Assembly (NCBI GenBank): GCA_030374805.1
Contig: JARGSG010000017.1
Coordinates: 806,001-870,000 of the forward strand
Origin: Gracilaria gracilis
Lineage: Eukaryota > Rhodophyta > Florideophyceae > Gracilariales > Gracilariaceae
DNA length: 64,000 nt
Direction of reading: 5' to 3'
Part shown: positions 21,946 to 32,334 of the stretch, piece by piece
Layout of the letters: every line of letters starts with the position of its first letter
Position numbering within the stretch: the first letter of the stretch is position 1
Position numbers and translations under genes: made by a program
Notes under the pieces: model-generated
What the model saw: the letters and a program-made list of their open reading frames with translations, nothing else
Told to the model about the DNA's origin: nothing
Databases searched by the model: none

Positions 21946-23762
21946 ACGCCCTCGTGGCTCCTAGATCCTTTCACCAAGTCGGTTGCATCGTCGTACCAAT
22001 TTGGTCCCTGTCGCAGCCTTCGTGCCATCTCACGCCGTGCGTCGCGTCGGTTCGGCATCACCGAACGCACTCTGTTCACCACCTTGGTCATCACCGATTG
22101 CGGCCCTATCCGCTTCTTTGCTTATCACCGACAGCGGCCTATTCATTCCCATTTGTGGTTTGGGCGCGACGCGCGTCTTCTTCCAGTACCTTCAAGGCTC
22201 CCTATTGCACTGCTTCGGGATACCCATTATGGGGCGACACCATTATGGTACTATCTTCTCGTCCTCGCCTTCATCACGATACTTTTGCGGTCTAGCTGTC
22301 CCTTCGCGGTCTTTTTGCTCCCGCAATGGTTACAACATCACCACATTGGTCCACGTATGCGCGGCTCGTCTGCTCTCCTTCCTATCCGATACCGTACTGG
22401 TCGACTTCGTGATACCATACAGGTCTGGTTCTTGCACTTTCTTTGTAGCTTCACGATTATCGTAGCACCTTCAAGGTTCTAACCCTACCGTACACGACTG
22501 TACAGCGTCATCGTACTTTTTCCGCAGAGACCTGCTCTTCCTTCAAGGTTCATGCGACAGGCCGTATCGGTTCCTGCGGGTATCGTTGTCCACAACCACG
22601 AAGGTTCGGTTCCTCACAATAACCATCTGGGTCATGATTTCCTTTCAGTTTGATCTCCAATCGCACGACCTCCAAACCACTTTGGTAAGCATTGGAGTGC
22701 GCTACCGTGCGCAGCGAGCGTCGCACCGTCCCTGTTGGGCACTAGGCGCTTGCTGTGCGTTCACCCTCAGGTTGATTATTGTCTCCACTTGGGTCTGTGC
22801 TTGAGCCACTTTGCTCCCGCATCCGTATTGGTGTTAGTCTTGAAATAAAAGTTAAATGTTGTGCGTTTCCATGTTAGGTTCCAATTACCCTATAGGTGCG
22901 GTGCGCAGCAAGAGAGGAAGCGCAAAAACAGCTCCCCTTTCCCTTAGAGCTGGGCATCTCGAATCAGGTTTTGAAACTCTTCTCCCCCTTCCTTACACCA
23001 GCGTACCACGATGGGTGAGGGTTAATGCCTTGTACTTAAGTTAGCTCCATCCTGAACCATTCTGGTGCTCGTAGTATGGTTCACCATGTTGGTACGCCGA
23101 TGCGCCTTCGTGCGGCGCAGCGAGCGGTTTCGCTTCCCATGAGGTCTTATTTGTGCCAAGCGCTTGCGCGCAGTGGCCAGCAATGTACCGAGATGGTTCT
23201 GCATGGCCTCTCACCATGCATGGGCGCACGTGCGGTGCTTTACCCCGGAGGTTACTTGCAAGGCGAATCAAAAAATTCGACCGGAAAATTACCCCTCCAG
23301 ATGGTAGTGAAAACGCAGAAAACCCTTTTGGTCTGTATTTCGAGAACCAAGGGGTTTCAGAGGCTGGGAATGGCCGATTCGGGAGCGCGGCACGGTCAAA
23401 ATACTTAGATTTTTTGACCATGCCGTTGTTCGCTCCCTACACACAATAGTGTAAACCGAATCGGTTACTCCGCACGGCGCGCCACGAGCAGCGCGCGTAT
23501 GCCTCGTCAAATAAAAAAAATCCAATTTTTTGAATGTTTCCACCTTGCGGGTTCGCGCGCGTGCCGCGCACGTGCATGGCGCGTGTGCAACGGCGCGCGT
23601 ACAACGGTGCGTCCGTCTTTAGCGCTACCGCTCCTTGGACGTACCCTCATGGAATGCTTCCTTCTGGTTGTACCTTCCCGGTGAGCGTCCGAACCGACTT
23701 CGGTACTCCTCATTACAATGTGCTTTTCCCCCTTCCTTGGGGGACTGCATTACCTCTAAGGT
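21946..23762 (-). other. Element A long noncoding 3' region
   Basis: About 1.8 kb between the integrase end and the polypurine tract. Open stretches on the plus strand (for example 21983-22465) have no recognisable content and run against the element's direction. It is dense in ACC-N5-GGT sites (21973, 21995, 22078 and many more). The extra length suggests a cis-acting region rather than a lost gene. Confidence 0.5.
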
Positions 23763-26700
23763 TTACCCATCATTCGGCATGTCCTCTCCTTTGCGGTTCC
23801 AGTAGCTTACCCTGAAATGGTGTGGTATGGCTGAGGGCGGCTCGGCGGTATCACCGTCAGCCCCCCAGCCATACCAGCGTACTGTGTACTTCAGACCTTC
23901 TTGGGTACGGCGGTGACCTACAAGGCGTTCCACTGGGAACTCATTAGAGACCTGGGCTGGTATCGTTTCACCACTTTGGTTTAGATGAGCATCGGTACTA
24001 CTAGGGGTAGGTGTTTCCTCTGAAGGAGCAACCGTAATCCCCGCAGGTGGTACGTAGTATGGGTCGTCACCCTGTGCGTCATCATTAACCTCGATGGGTG
24101 TCCCGTCTTCCCGGGGCTGAGTCCTCAGGGCAACCGCTTGTGGGTCACGCGCGGATTCTCCGCGTTCCTTCCTGGACTGAACCGTCTGAGGTGCAACCGT
24201 GATTCGGTCAATAGAGATTGTATTCTCTACACCATCTTGGTTCACCGTTACCGTGTGGTCGGTCGACCGAACTACCTTGAAAGGTCCCGATGATTTCGGA
24301 AGAAGCTTAGAATTGATATCTCTATCAATAGCTTCATCATCAGCTTCATCACCCGGTCGTGGTTTAGCTCCTTTCGGAGGGTGGTCAATAAAGACATATT
24401 GACCCGGCGTAGCCGTTACCACTTGGGTTACCTTACGGTCGTAGTCCTCCTTGTACCGCTTCTGGGATGCTGTGAGCTCGCTCTCAGCATACTTGAGAGC
24501 ACGTCTCAACCTCAAAAGGGTATTCCGTTTGACCTGTGACGGTGTGAGCGCTCCGGCGGCTTCTTGTCCTACTGGGTCCCCTTCAACAACAATACCTGGT
24601 GGGTGTCTTGACAGTATTAGATCGAACGGCGTAGTTTGCGTCGCTCGATGAACCTGAAGGTTATACGCATATGTCAAGGGCTGCACGAGCTCGTCCCAAC
24701 CAGTTTGGTGTTCTTCCGTATAATGTCGCAGCCGAGATACCAGTGTTCGGTTAAAGCGCTCCACTTGCTAATTCGTTTGCGGATGGTAGGCAGTGGTGAA
24801 GTAGTGCTTAATACCTAAGAGGTTACAAACAGCTTCAAAGAACTTCGAAGCTAAGTTCGAACCATTGTCGGTAAGTAGATAAAGCGGTGCACCATACGGG
24901 TAGATCCAATTGTTCAAGAACGCCACCGCGAGGGTCGTCGATTTCGTGTCCTTCAAGGGTATCGCTCGCGTGAGCTTCGAGAACCTGTCGGTGATTACGA
25001 TGATGTACTGATATCCCCTTGTGGTTTTTGGTAATGGACCCCGAAGGTCTATTGCGACGAACTCGAGAGGACCCGCTGCAGGGAATAACTTCAAGTATTT
25101 CCTGTGCTTCCGGAGACCTCCACGGGTACGTACGCAAGATTCACATTGACCTACAAAGGTATATATATCATTAGCCATATGAGGCCAGTAGTACCCTTGC
25201 CTCAAGGTGTAGTACATTCTCGTACCTCCAGGGTGTCTTGATAGCCTTGGGTAGTGGGCTAGGTACAGCACCCGAGGGCGCAGCACCTTGGGCACTACCT
25301 TCTGAAGGGAACCATCAATAGGAGCTCGCCTCACCAGGAAACCATTTCGGTCGACGTCAAAGTTCGAGTCTTTCATACCTACTTGGTCCATGAGAGAGCG
25401 GCAATAAACATCGTTTGCTTGCTCTCTCAGGAATTCCTCGCGGGTAATTGGCATGACGTCTGTTTCCTCGAGGGCGAGTATTTCCCGAGCGATGGCATCA
25501 CTAAACCACGTATCCTCTTCGGGTAGAGTCCAGTAACCTTCTAAGGTATCACCATCAGGGTTGGTAGAGATGGTAAAGCATGGGATATCATCCTCTACCG
25601 GCTCGGTGTCCAAACCATCTGTGGTAATGCGAGACATCGCGTCTGCGACATTGTGCTTGATACCTGGACGGTACTGTACGTCATACTCGAACTCTGAAAG
25701 TCGTAACCGCCATCGGGCAAGTCTGCCTGATGCGTCGGCCAGACCCAGTATCCACCGTAGGGCATCATGGTCGGTTCGAAGCGTGAACCTTTCACCATAT
25801 AGGTAGGGACGGAGCATCAACATGCTCCAGACTACTGCCAGACATTCCTTTTCGGTTGTTGTGTAGTTCTTTTCTGCAGCGTGCAAAGCACGGCTCCAGT
25901 ACCCTATAGGTAGTTTGTCGCCGTTTTCTTGCTCCTGCATAAGACAACAACCAATTTGGGGGTCCGAAGCGTCAGTATCCAACGTGTATCGTAAACCAGC
26001 TTTGGGTAATGCCAAGATGGGAGGTGTCAAGAGCGCATGTTTCAGCGCCTCGAACGCATCCATTTTCTCATTGGTAAGACATTCAAACCTTTTAGGTTGA
26101 CCTTTCAGCAGCTTCCTGTTGAGGGGAGCCGCTATCTTGGCAAATCCCTTGATAAACCGGCGGTACACATTGCACAAACCTATAAAGGATCGGATTTCCG
26201 TCTGGGACGTGGGTGGCTTCGCCTCCTGCACGGCCCGGATATTCCGTGGCGTCACTTCTAACCTCCCAGGGCTGGTGATATGACCAAGGTATTCTACCTC
26301 TTTGGTGAAGAATTCGCACTTGCGGAGCTTCAACGTTACTCCAGATTCCCTCAAAAGGTTCAAAACTTCCCTAACATGGTGGAAATGTTCCTCTACCGTT
26401 CTGGAATATATGATTACATCATCGATGTATACCAGAGCGGTTCTCCACTTCACCTTCGAAAGGATTATATCTAACGCCCTCTGAAAGGTAGCCGGGGCAT
26501 TTCGCAACCCAAAGGGCATACTCGTAAAACGGAATAACCCAGCGTGGCAAGTAAACGTAGTTTTGTCCTTGTCTTCTTCCCTGATAGGTACCTGCCAATA
26601 ACCACAATTGGCATCGAGCGTAGTAAAGATCTTGGCGTTGCCCAACGAATCTATACACTCGTCCATTCTAGGTATTGGGTACGAATCCCTAATGGTCATA

Positions 26701-27681
26701 CAATTCAGTCTTCTGTAGTCCCACACAGAACCGCATACGGGTATCATTCTTCTTTGTGACGAGAACCACAGGGCTGGCCCAGTCCGCATTTGCTGGTTCT
26801 ATGACACCTTCACGGAGCATTCTCTCGACCTCATTGAGCTCAACCTCCCGGGCTTTTGGACCTGCACGGTAAGGCTGCTGGTAAATGGGTTTCCAGCCAG
26901 GCACCATATCAATACGGTGCTCTGTAGCCTCAATTTGGCCCAACCGGCCCGACCACATGGGTTCAAATTCTTCTAAGAGACTGAGGACCCGGTCTCGGAG
27001 AGCCTGGTTCTCCGCACCGATCTGGACTTCCTCTCTCCAATTCCGCACTGGGTCCAGTTCCATAGTCTTTTCCTGATCCCTAACCTTAAAGGTACTGGCG
27101 ATCTTCTGTTCCATTTTGGTATTTGTCGATAACGGGGGCGCATATGCAGGGTATGGCGCATCCGTTCCTCCCCCTTCCTTAGAGGTGGTGACCTCGCCCA
27201 ACACATGAGGTGAGACCGTGAAAACCCCTTGTGGTGCCGGCAGTGCGATTCCAATAGTGGTATTCTTGGGTAACTTAACAATGTGATTGCTAAAGTTACT
27301 CAAGTACACCTTGAAGGCTTGGTTAGGGATGTTGTCGATAATCCCGTTTGCCATCAAGGCGAGATGTCTTTCTGCCAACCTAGGATGGTTCTGTAGCATT
27401 ACCAATCCTGGAACTGCGCATGAGACATTCACTACCATTTGGGTCATAGCCGGAATTGAAACCAATTTGGTGAGCCGTATCTTGTTTGACACCGTTTCGG
27501 TGGGTATATTGAACCTCGGCTTCTTACGCCAACCATTTTTGGTCTGCGTATTACCCAGTATGGCAATACGACCACCTTGACGGAGAGCGACCGTTCGGGA
27601 CCCTGGCAAAATTGCCTTGACATGTTTGTCAATAAAGTTGGTCCCCGAGGATACAGTCTGTCGCCAAACGATCCACCACAA
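23763..27681 (-). CDS. Element A pol: RT, RNase H, integrase, chromodomain-like end
   Basis: RT shows FTTLDANCGYWQVP, MPFGLRNAPATFQRALD and the catalytic YIDDVIIYS. RNase H shows LDTDASDPQIGCCLMQE and RTDHDALRWIL. Integrase has the HHCC region (HYPRLSRHPG ... CESC), FVAIDLRGPLP, LLTDNGSNLASKFF and the DDE Glu region MERFNRTL. The end reads VERLVGHRRTQEGLKYTVRW, like the chromodomain of chromoviruses, which directs integration through modified histones. RNase H directly followed by integrase is the Ty3 order. The region is open in long pieces with a few breaks. Confidence 0.9.
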
Positions 27682-28021
27682 AGAAATTGAGCTTCACCTT
27701 CAAGGTTCCAAGTTGTACCACAGTGGTTAACATTCCTCTAAGGTGCAGTGGGCGCTCATTAGCGTCCACCAGCGGGTTGATAGTCGGGGCAGGCCGAATG
27801 TTCCGCAAGACCGCATCGGGTATGACGCGAGCGTTTAGTACATTTGGACCGGCGCCGGTATCGAGTACACACGCAACGGGGACCTGTAGGTAATTGAGAA
27901 AGCTTACTGAAGCATTAACTTTATAGTTATTGTACTTCATTAGATACACCACATTGGGTACATCTGATTCTTCTTTTTCCACCATTAAGGTTTCCCGTTC
28001 CGGTATCGACGGGCCTTCCAA
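27629..28021 (-). CDS. Element A aspartic protease
   Basis: A 130-codon frame between gag and pol with CVLDTGAGPNVLN, the catalytic D-T-G of retroviral-type proteases, and a C-terminal TDCILGDQ resembling the ILG flap-end motif. It would cut the Gag-Pol polyprotein. It is in a frame separate from gag. Confidence 0.85.
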   Translation of the reverse strand: MEGPSIPERETLMVEKEESDVPNVVYLMKYNNYKVNASVSFLNYLQVPVACVLDTGAGPNVLNARVIPDAVLRNIRPAPTINPLVDANERPLHLRGMLTTVVQLGTLKVKLNFFVVDRLATDCILGDQLY

Positions 28022-28041
28022 TTCACGGTTAGGGGTGGCCC

Positions 28042-30204
28042 CTACGCTAACCGTTCGGTGTTTTCCTGCTCCTCCTGAGCGGGACTGTCCTTCTCCAAGA
28101 TTGGTGTTTCCTCGACGAGATGAACCTGAGATGGTGATGGGTGAGCTTGTACCCTCTTTCCAGATCCATATAGGTTACGGTGGTTTTGCTGCCTGGCACT
28201 GATCAGATGTTCGCGCACCCCTGGGGGTATTTTGTCACATCTGTTCGCCAGATGGTCTGGCGACAAACAGAGCCAGCAAACCAATCCACCTGTCTGGGGA
28301 TCACGCATTGCCATAGAGGTAGGTCGGGTAACCGGATTGGTTGGTGCTGTAGCATATGAAGATGCTTGCGAACCACCCGTTGAGGTTTGTTGAGTGCTCG
28401 CCGCACTTGGTGGCGACCTTACCGAAGCTGGTGGTACTGTCGACGACCAATTACCAATGGAGGTGGCTCGTGACTGAGCCTGCGGCGCAGTCACGAGATG
28501 AACTGCCATTCCTGTTGGTACGCGAATGAGCGAATCTCCCTCTGAGGTAGTGCTTTCTTCTAGCTCCAATACTGACCGTTTCGGTTTATCCTTTGAGGTA
28601 TGGGACGCCGACGGCTTCTTTCCGTGACGGAGAGTGTCACCTAGTCCCTGGGCATAACGGGCAAGCCCATTATAGTCCACCTTACGGTTGTTCGCCAGGT
28701 AATTGCGTACCTGCGAACGGATCGCTTTGTCAACATTGTCGGCAAAGAGCGACTTCAACCTACTAGTGGTAAAGACATTACCGCATCGGGTGGCCAGATT
28801 CCAAAGGCCCAACGAGAATTCCATTTCGGTTTGGCTAGAGCGTTGGCAATATGCCTGCACCTCAGCGTAACCTTCCTGGATAACCTCATCGGTAGCGTAA
28901 GTTTCCAACATGAAATTAACCACTTCTGGGTACGTCTCTAACATCTCTGTCCCCTCTTCATCAACCGCCAGGGTATTTCCACGGAGCCTGCCTTGCAGCA
29001 AGTGGTAAGCTTGACCTTTAAGGTAAAACTGGAATAACCACATGGCAGCGCCCTCGGAAAAACCATTTTGGTCGCATGCAATCTGGAACTTCTGTAGAAA
29101 GTCAATTACCGCAATGGGATCATCACCTGTGAAGGTAGTATCACCCATCTGGAAGCTGAGCTTCTTGTGGTGCTTGGTGATCTTCTGCGCAACCTCTTGG
29201 GTGTAAGCAGAGGATCGGTTTCTCAACCGATATGACCTATAATCAACCGCTTTGGTGAACATATCGTTCAGCGGCTGACGCACCTCTAGGGTTGTATCGG
29301 TGTCCGAATCCGAGTCGGACGACTCGTACCGTTTCTTCTTACCTTTCCGGTTTCTCTTTGACGACTTCTTCGCCAACCTGTTCGGTCTCTTCTGGCGTCT
29401 ACCTTTACGGTCATCATCCGACGATGAACCAGTATCGGTATCGGAGCTCGAGGAATCGGGGTCAGAGTCGTAGCCGCGATTCTTTCCCTTTCTCCTCCTC
29501 CTTTCTTTACCCTTGCGGTTTCTTCTTCGTCGCCCCTCTTCTGGGTCAGACGAATCGTCCTCAGGTCCACCAGTCTTGGTGTCCTTTCGAACGTTACCTC
29601 CAATGGGTGGCAAGTACACGTCTCGAGGGCTCATCTCTATATGGCCCTCTTGACCTTGCCTTAAACCTTGTAGGTACGCACTATCGGCCGGAATTGGCTT
29701 GATTGGTGCGGAAGAACCGGCAGGGATCCCTTGTGGTATACGAGTAACCACATTCACCCCAGGGGTTTTGGCTTCCGCCATTCCTTCAGAAACCCAAAGG
29801 TCTTGAACCACTCGGTAGATATGCTCCCGGGCACCCGTTAAGAGGTATGTTTCAACCAATTTAGGTATGCGTTGAGAGAGCTCGTGCACGGCTCGATCAA
29901 CCACCAAGCGGGTAACGGCGTCCATGTCCATTGAGGTCATAGCTTCATTAACCGTAGCGGTAAAAAGAGCTTTCGCTCGATCTTCCAATTGGGGCCAAAG
30001 GTCCTCAACCGTTGTCGGCAAATCCTTGTTAGGTTCAGGAGCCAACGGTGGCTGAGTGCCCGTATCCTTTGAGATTCCGGCCCGAGGTTGCCGAAGCAAC
30101 TCCTCGGGATTATCCAGAATGGGTTTAGCGGCCGAAGCCGCAGCAGAACCCTTGTGGCTAGGTGGCGCGCTAGAGCCACGAGTAATCCTTTTAGGTCTTT
30201 CCAT
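28042..30204 (-). CDS. Element A Gag
   Basis: An open frame of about 720 codons; the first ATG is at 30204. Its long Ser/Arg/Lys/Asp-rich middle (SDPDSSSSDTDTGSSSDDD) is followed by a capsid-like helical region (DDPIAVIDFLQKFQIACDQN). A CCHC zinc knuckle, CWLCLSPDHLANRC, lies near the end, the usual RNA-binding nucleocapsid mark. The frame also holds at least 12 exact ACC-N5-GGT palindromes between 28964 and 29766, in all three codon phases. Confidence 0.88.
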   Translation of the reverse strand: MERPKRITRGSSAPPSHKGSAAASAAKPILDNPEELLRQPRAGISKDTGTQPPLAPEPNKDLPTTVEDLWPQLEDRAKALFTATVNEAMTSMDMDAVTRLVVDRAVHELSQRIPKLVETYLLTGAREHIYRVVQDLWVSEGMAEAKTPGVNVVTRIPQGIPAGSSAPIKPIPADSAYLQGLRQGQEGHIEMSPRDVYLPPIGGNVRKDTKTGGPEDDSSDPEEGRRRRNRKGKERRRRKGKNRGYDSDPDSSSSDTDTGSSSDDDRKGRRQKRPNRLAKKSSKRNRKGKKKRYESSDSDSDTDTTLEVRQPLNDMFTKAVDYRSYRLRNRSSAYTQEVAQKITKHHKKLSFQMGDTTFTGDDPIAVIDFLQKFQIACDQNGFSEGAAMWLFQFYLKGQAYHLLQGRLRGNTLAVDEEGTEMLETYPEVVNFMLETYATDEVIQEGYAEVQAYCQRSSQTEMEFSLGLWNLATRCGNVFTTSRLKSLFADNVDKAIRSQVRNYLANNRKVDYNGLARYAQGLGDTLRHGKKPSASHTSKDKPKRSVLELEESTTSEGDSLIRVPTGMAVHLVTAPQAQSRATSIGNWSSTVPPASVRSPPSAASTQQTSTGGSQASSYATAPTNPVTRPTSMAMRDPQTGGLVCWLCLSPDHLANRCDKIPPGVREHLISARQQNHRNLYGSGKRVQAHPSPSQVHLVEETPILEKDSPAQEEQENTERLA

Positions 30205-30329
30205 AGTGACCAATAGTGGTATCCAATTGCTTCGCGAGTATTCCTACGAAACCAAATAGGTGTGTGAACTTCCAGAATCCTTTCGAATGTCTTCTGTTCA
30301 CCAGTAAAGGTACGACAAAAACCAAGAAA

Positions 30330-30351
30330 CTTCTAGGTCGGGAGACCAAAA
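30330..30351 (-). other. Element A primer-binding-site candidate
   Basis: Reading on the minus strand just inside the 5' LTR, after three T residues, is TGGTCTCCCGACCTAGAAG. It has the TGG start expected for pairing with a tRNA 3' CCA end. I could not name the tRNA. Confidence 0.4.
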
Positions 30352-30859
30352 TGTCGTACAAATACCGATAAGGTGTGGGGTCCGCCTGGTAGAGGGAGCG
30401 CGCGAGGGCTCAACCTAAAGGGGAAAAACACACAACCAATATGGTAGTAGGGCACCTGAAACCCGCAGGGGCAAACGGCGGGGCAACTAGTCTAGACCGT
30501 GTAGGTGTACGGTAGTAGACGTCGACGCGCGGTAAAACCTGAATAGTAATAGAGTAGCAAGTGACCAAGATGGTATAGTTACTGCCCTAGTGGTGCCTGA
30601 CTTTACAATACCCGAGGGGGAAGGCGAGGTGCACCACAATATATACAAGGTGCACCGACGCCGATCTCCCATGCGGGCATGACGTCATCGGCTGTGCCCA
30701 TGACCTACTGTCATGGGCCAGCAATGCTAAACTATCCTAGACTATAAATTAGAAATTATAAATTATAAAATACAGAATACCAATTGGGTACAGTGCAGCC
30801 AGCAAGGCGCACCAGTAGGCCCACGTGGCACCAACCCATTGAGGTCTCATTGTACTACA
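30352..30859 (-). repeat. Element A 5' LTR
   Basis: A 508-bp LTR essentially identical to the copy at 21416. On the minus strand it should carry the promoter and start of the element's RNA. Confidence 0.93.
30628..30656 (-). promoter_or_regulatory. LTR core promoter: TATATATT between two GGTGCACC palindromes
   Basis: On the minus strand TATATATT (30639-30646) sits between two perfect 8-bp palindromes GGTGCACC at 30628-30635 and 30649-30656. They start 21 bp apart, about two helical turns. It is probably the LTR promoter; the same arrangement is in the other LTR near 21692-21720. Confidence 0.45.
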
Positions 30860-30864
30860 GACTA

Positions 30865-31099
30865 GTCTGGTGCGAGGAGAGGTGCCCGGACTTTGGGGAA
30901 CAGAAGTCCGAGACGGTTTATATAGAGTAGTAAATAGGTAATAATACTACTAAAAAAAACTCTACCAATAAAGGCTTTATTCTTACTTTATATACCTCAA
31001 CAGCACTGATAACTCAGTGACTGTACCAGCTGAGCATATGCGTGTAGAAGGGGCAAAAGCAATGCTTTCAAGCCCCTTCCAAAATCGCCATATGCTACA
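30865..31099 (-). repeat. Element B left LTR, inner part
   Basis: Continuation of the split LTR, matching about 37830-38056. Minus-strand purine-rich AAAGAAAAGAGGAGCAGT just inside it (31100-31117) is the likely polypurine tract. Confidence 0.88.
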
Positions 31100-31403
31100 A
31101 CTGCTCCTCTTTTCTTTCATAATTGGTCCTTAAATTATATGATATGTTACTTTTATTTTGCTTGGTTCTTTTTTTGTTTGTTTTCATTCTTTGATTTTTT
31201 TTCTTTTTGTTTCTTTTTTCCGTTTTTATAAACTTCATTATCTAGTTTGGGTACGGCAAAAATGAATGTCCGCCACCTTTGGGAATATCTAATGTAACTG
31301 GTGAACCTATTCCTTCTCGTAAGTATTTCGAATCTCGTTCTGTAATGTGAACATAGGCCTTACGCTCTTCTGGATAATGTCCAATGATCCCAATAATGTA
31401 ATA

Positions 31404-31661
31404 TTACAGTTGTATCATTCTACTTTCAGTAAGTGAAAGACATACTTTTGATTCATGCCTTTCGCATAACGCAAGTATTGTATTTTTATCAATTTCCGAA
31501 ATCAATGGTCCATGTAATTGATAGTATGCCAAAGATATATGGAATATATTCCATAATATAACATTTTGTTTATTTCGGTCGGAGGTAGTGGCTAACAGCC
31601 AGTCGGCTAGTTTCATCTGAGCGAGTTGTAATTGACCAAGATCCTTGTTATTCAAACTCAT
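31404..31661 (-). CDS. Element B accessory ORF copy 1
   Basis: An 85-codon ORF between integrase and the 3' LTR, with core QNVILWNIFHISLAYYQ. No transmembrane segment or signal peptide, so not an envelope gene. Its closest relative in the window is the neighbouring stretch at about 31925-32190. Function unknown. Some Ty3 lineages carry extra ORFs in this place. Confidence 0.45.
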   Translation of the reverse strand: MSLNNKDLGQLQLAQMKLADWLLATTSDRNKQNVILWNIFHISLAYYQLHGPLISEIDKNTILALCERHESKVCLSLTESRMIQL

Positions 31662-31924
31662 GTTGAGAACTCGTTTGATGATGGGCGAGTGAAGAATTCG
31701 TTGTTCTTTGCTCCGCGCCTTCTATTTATGCTTATTCCTATGGAGCTGGTCCAGCAGGAGATGGATACATAGTGGGGTATGGGATCCTCGGATGTGCGTC
31801 TATTTCATTCAATTTGAAATTTTCCACTCTATTCTTTTCAAAGAAGTTCTTTACTGCATTTTTTACACATGGAAGGTAGTTTCCAGCTCTTTGGTAGTGA
31901 CCTTAGGTACCAATTATTACAAAG

Positions 31925-32190
31925 TATAGTTGTAGTATAAATTCCTCTTCATACTCATTATAAAGTTGTGGACTGTATGCACTTAGTAGTCTGCATAGTA
32001 TTTGGAAGTCTACTTCTTTAACAAATGGGCCTCATATTTGGTAGAACCCAAGGCATATGTGTATTATGTTCCATACAATTACGTTCTGCGTAAATGGAAT
32101 TTTGGAGATTTTACCTAGGAGAGTAGATAAGTACTCGTGTTGTACATAGAGAAATCTGTATTCTTGTAGCATGTAAGGATTCATCTTGTC
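31925..32190 (-). pseudogene. Element B accessory ORF copy 2
   Basis: The same strand carries a second protein-like stretch with core QNVIVWNIIHICLGFYQ, clearly related to the downstream copy, followed by GPFVKEVD against GPLISEID. It is broken. The pair looks like an old tandem duplication of an accessory gene. Confidence 0.4.
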
Positions 32191-32334
32191 GTTCTAATCA
32201 CAACAGTTTTAGTTTAACAGGAATGAAAGTGAGTTCTTACCTTTTATATTACTTCTTATGTTTCTTTTGTACTCTTCGAGAAGCTCTGAAGATATTTGTG
32301 GATCTGTTTCGCCGATCCAGAGATCTTCAACCTC

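Larger units (their letters stand above)
21416..30859 (-). mobile_element. Element A: young Ty3/gypsy LTR retrotransposon
   Basis: A 9.4-kb element with 508-bp LTRs (TGTCG...TACA) at 21416-21923 and 30352-30859. Its 5-bp target duplication GACTA is at 21411-21415 and 30860-30864. Genes read on the minus strand: gag with a CCHC knuckle, aspartic protease, reverse transcriptase, RNase H, integrase with a chromodomain-like end. It then has an unusually long 1.8-kb noncoding segment before the 3' LTR. I saw one difference between the LTRs, so it inserted very recently. It looks almost whole, with perhaps three or four breaks, some of which could be natural frame changes of the family. Confidence 0.93.

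Noticed and set aside
21983-22482. Long plus-strand ORFs in the tail of element A
   Set aside because: They run against the element's direction, overlap each other in several frames and have no recognisable content.
31404-32190. Envelope gene in element B
   Set aside because: The accessory ORFs have no signal peptide, membrane helix or cysteine pattern expected of an envelope protein.
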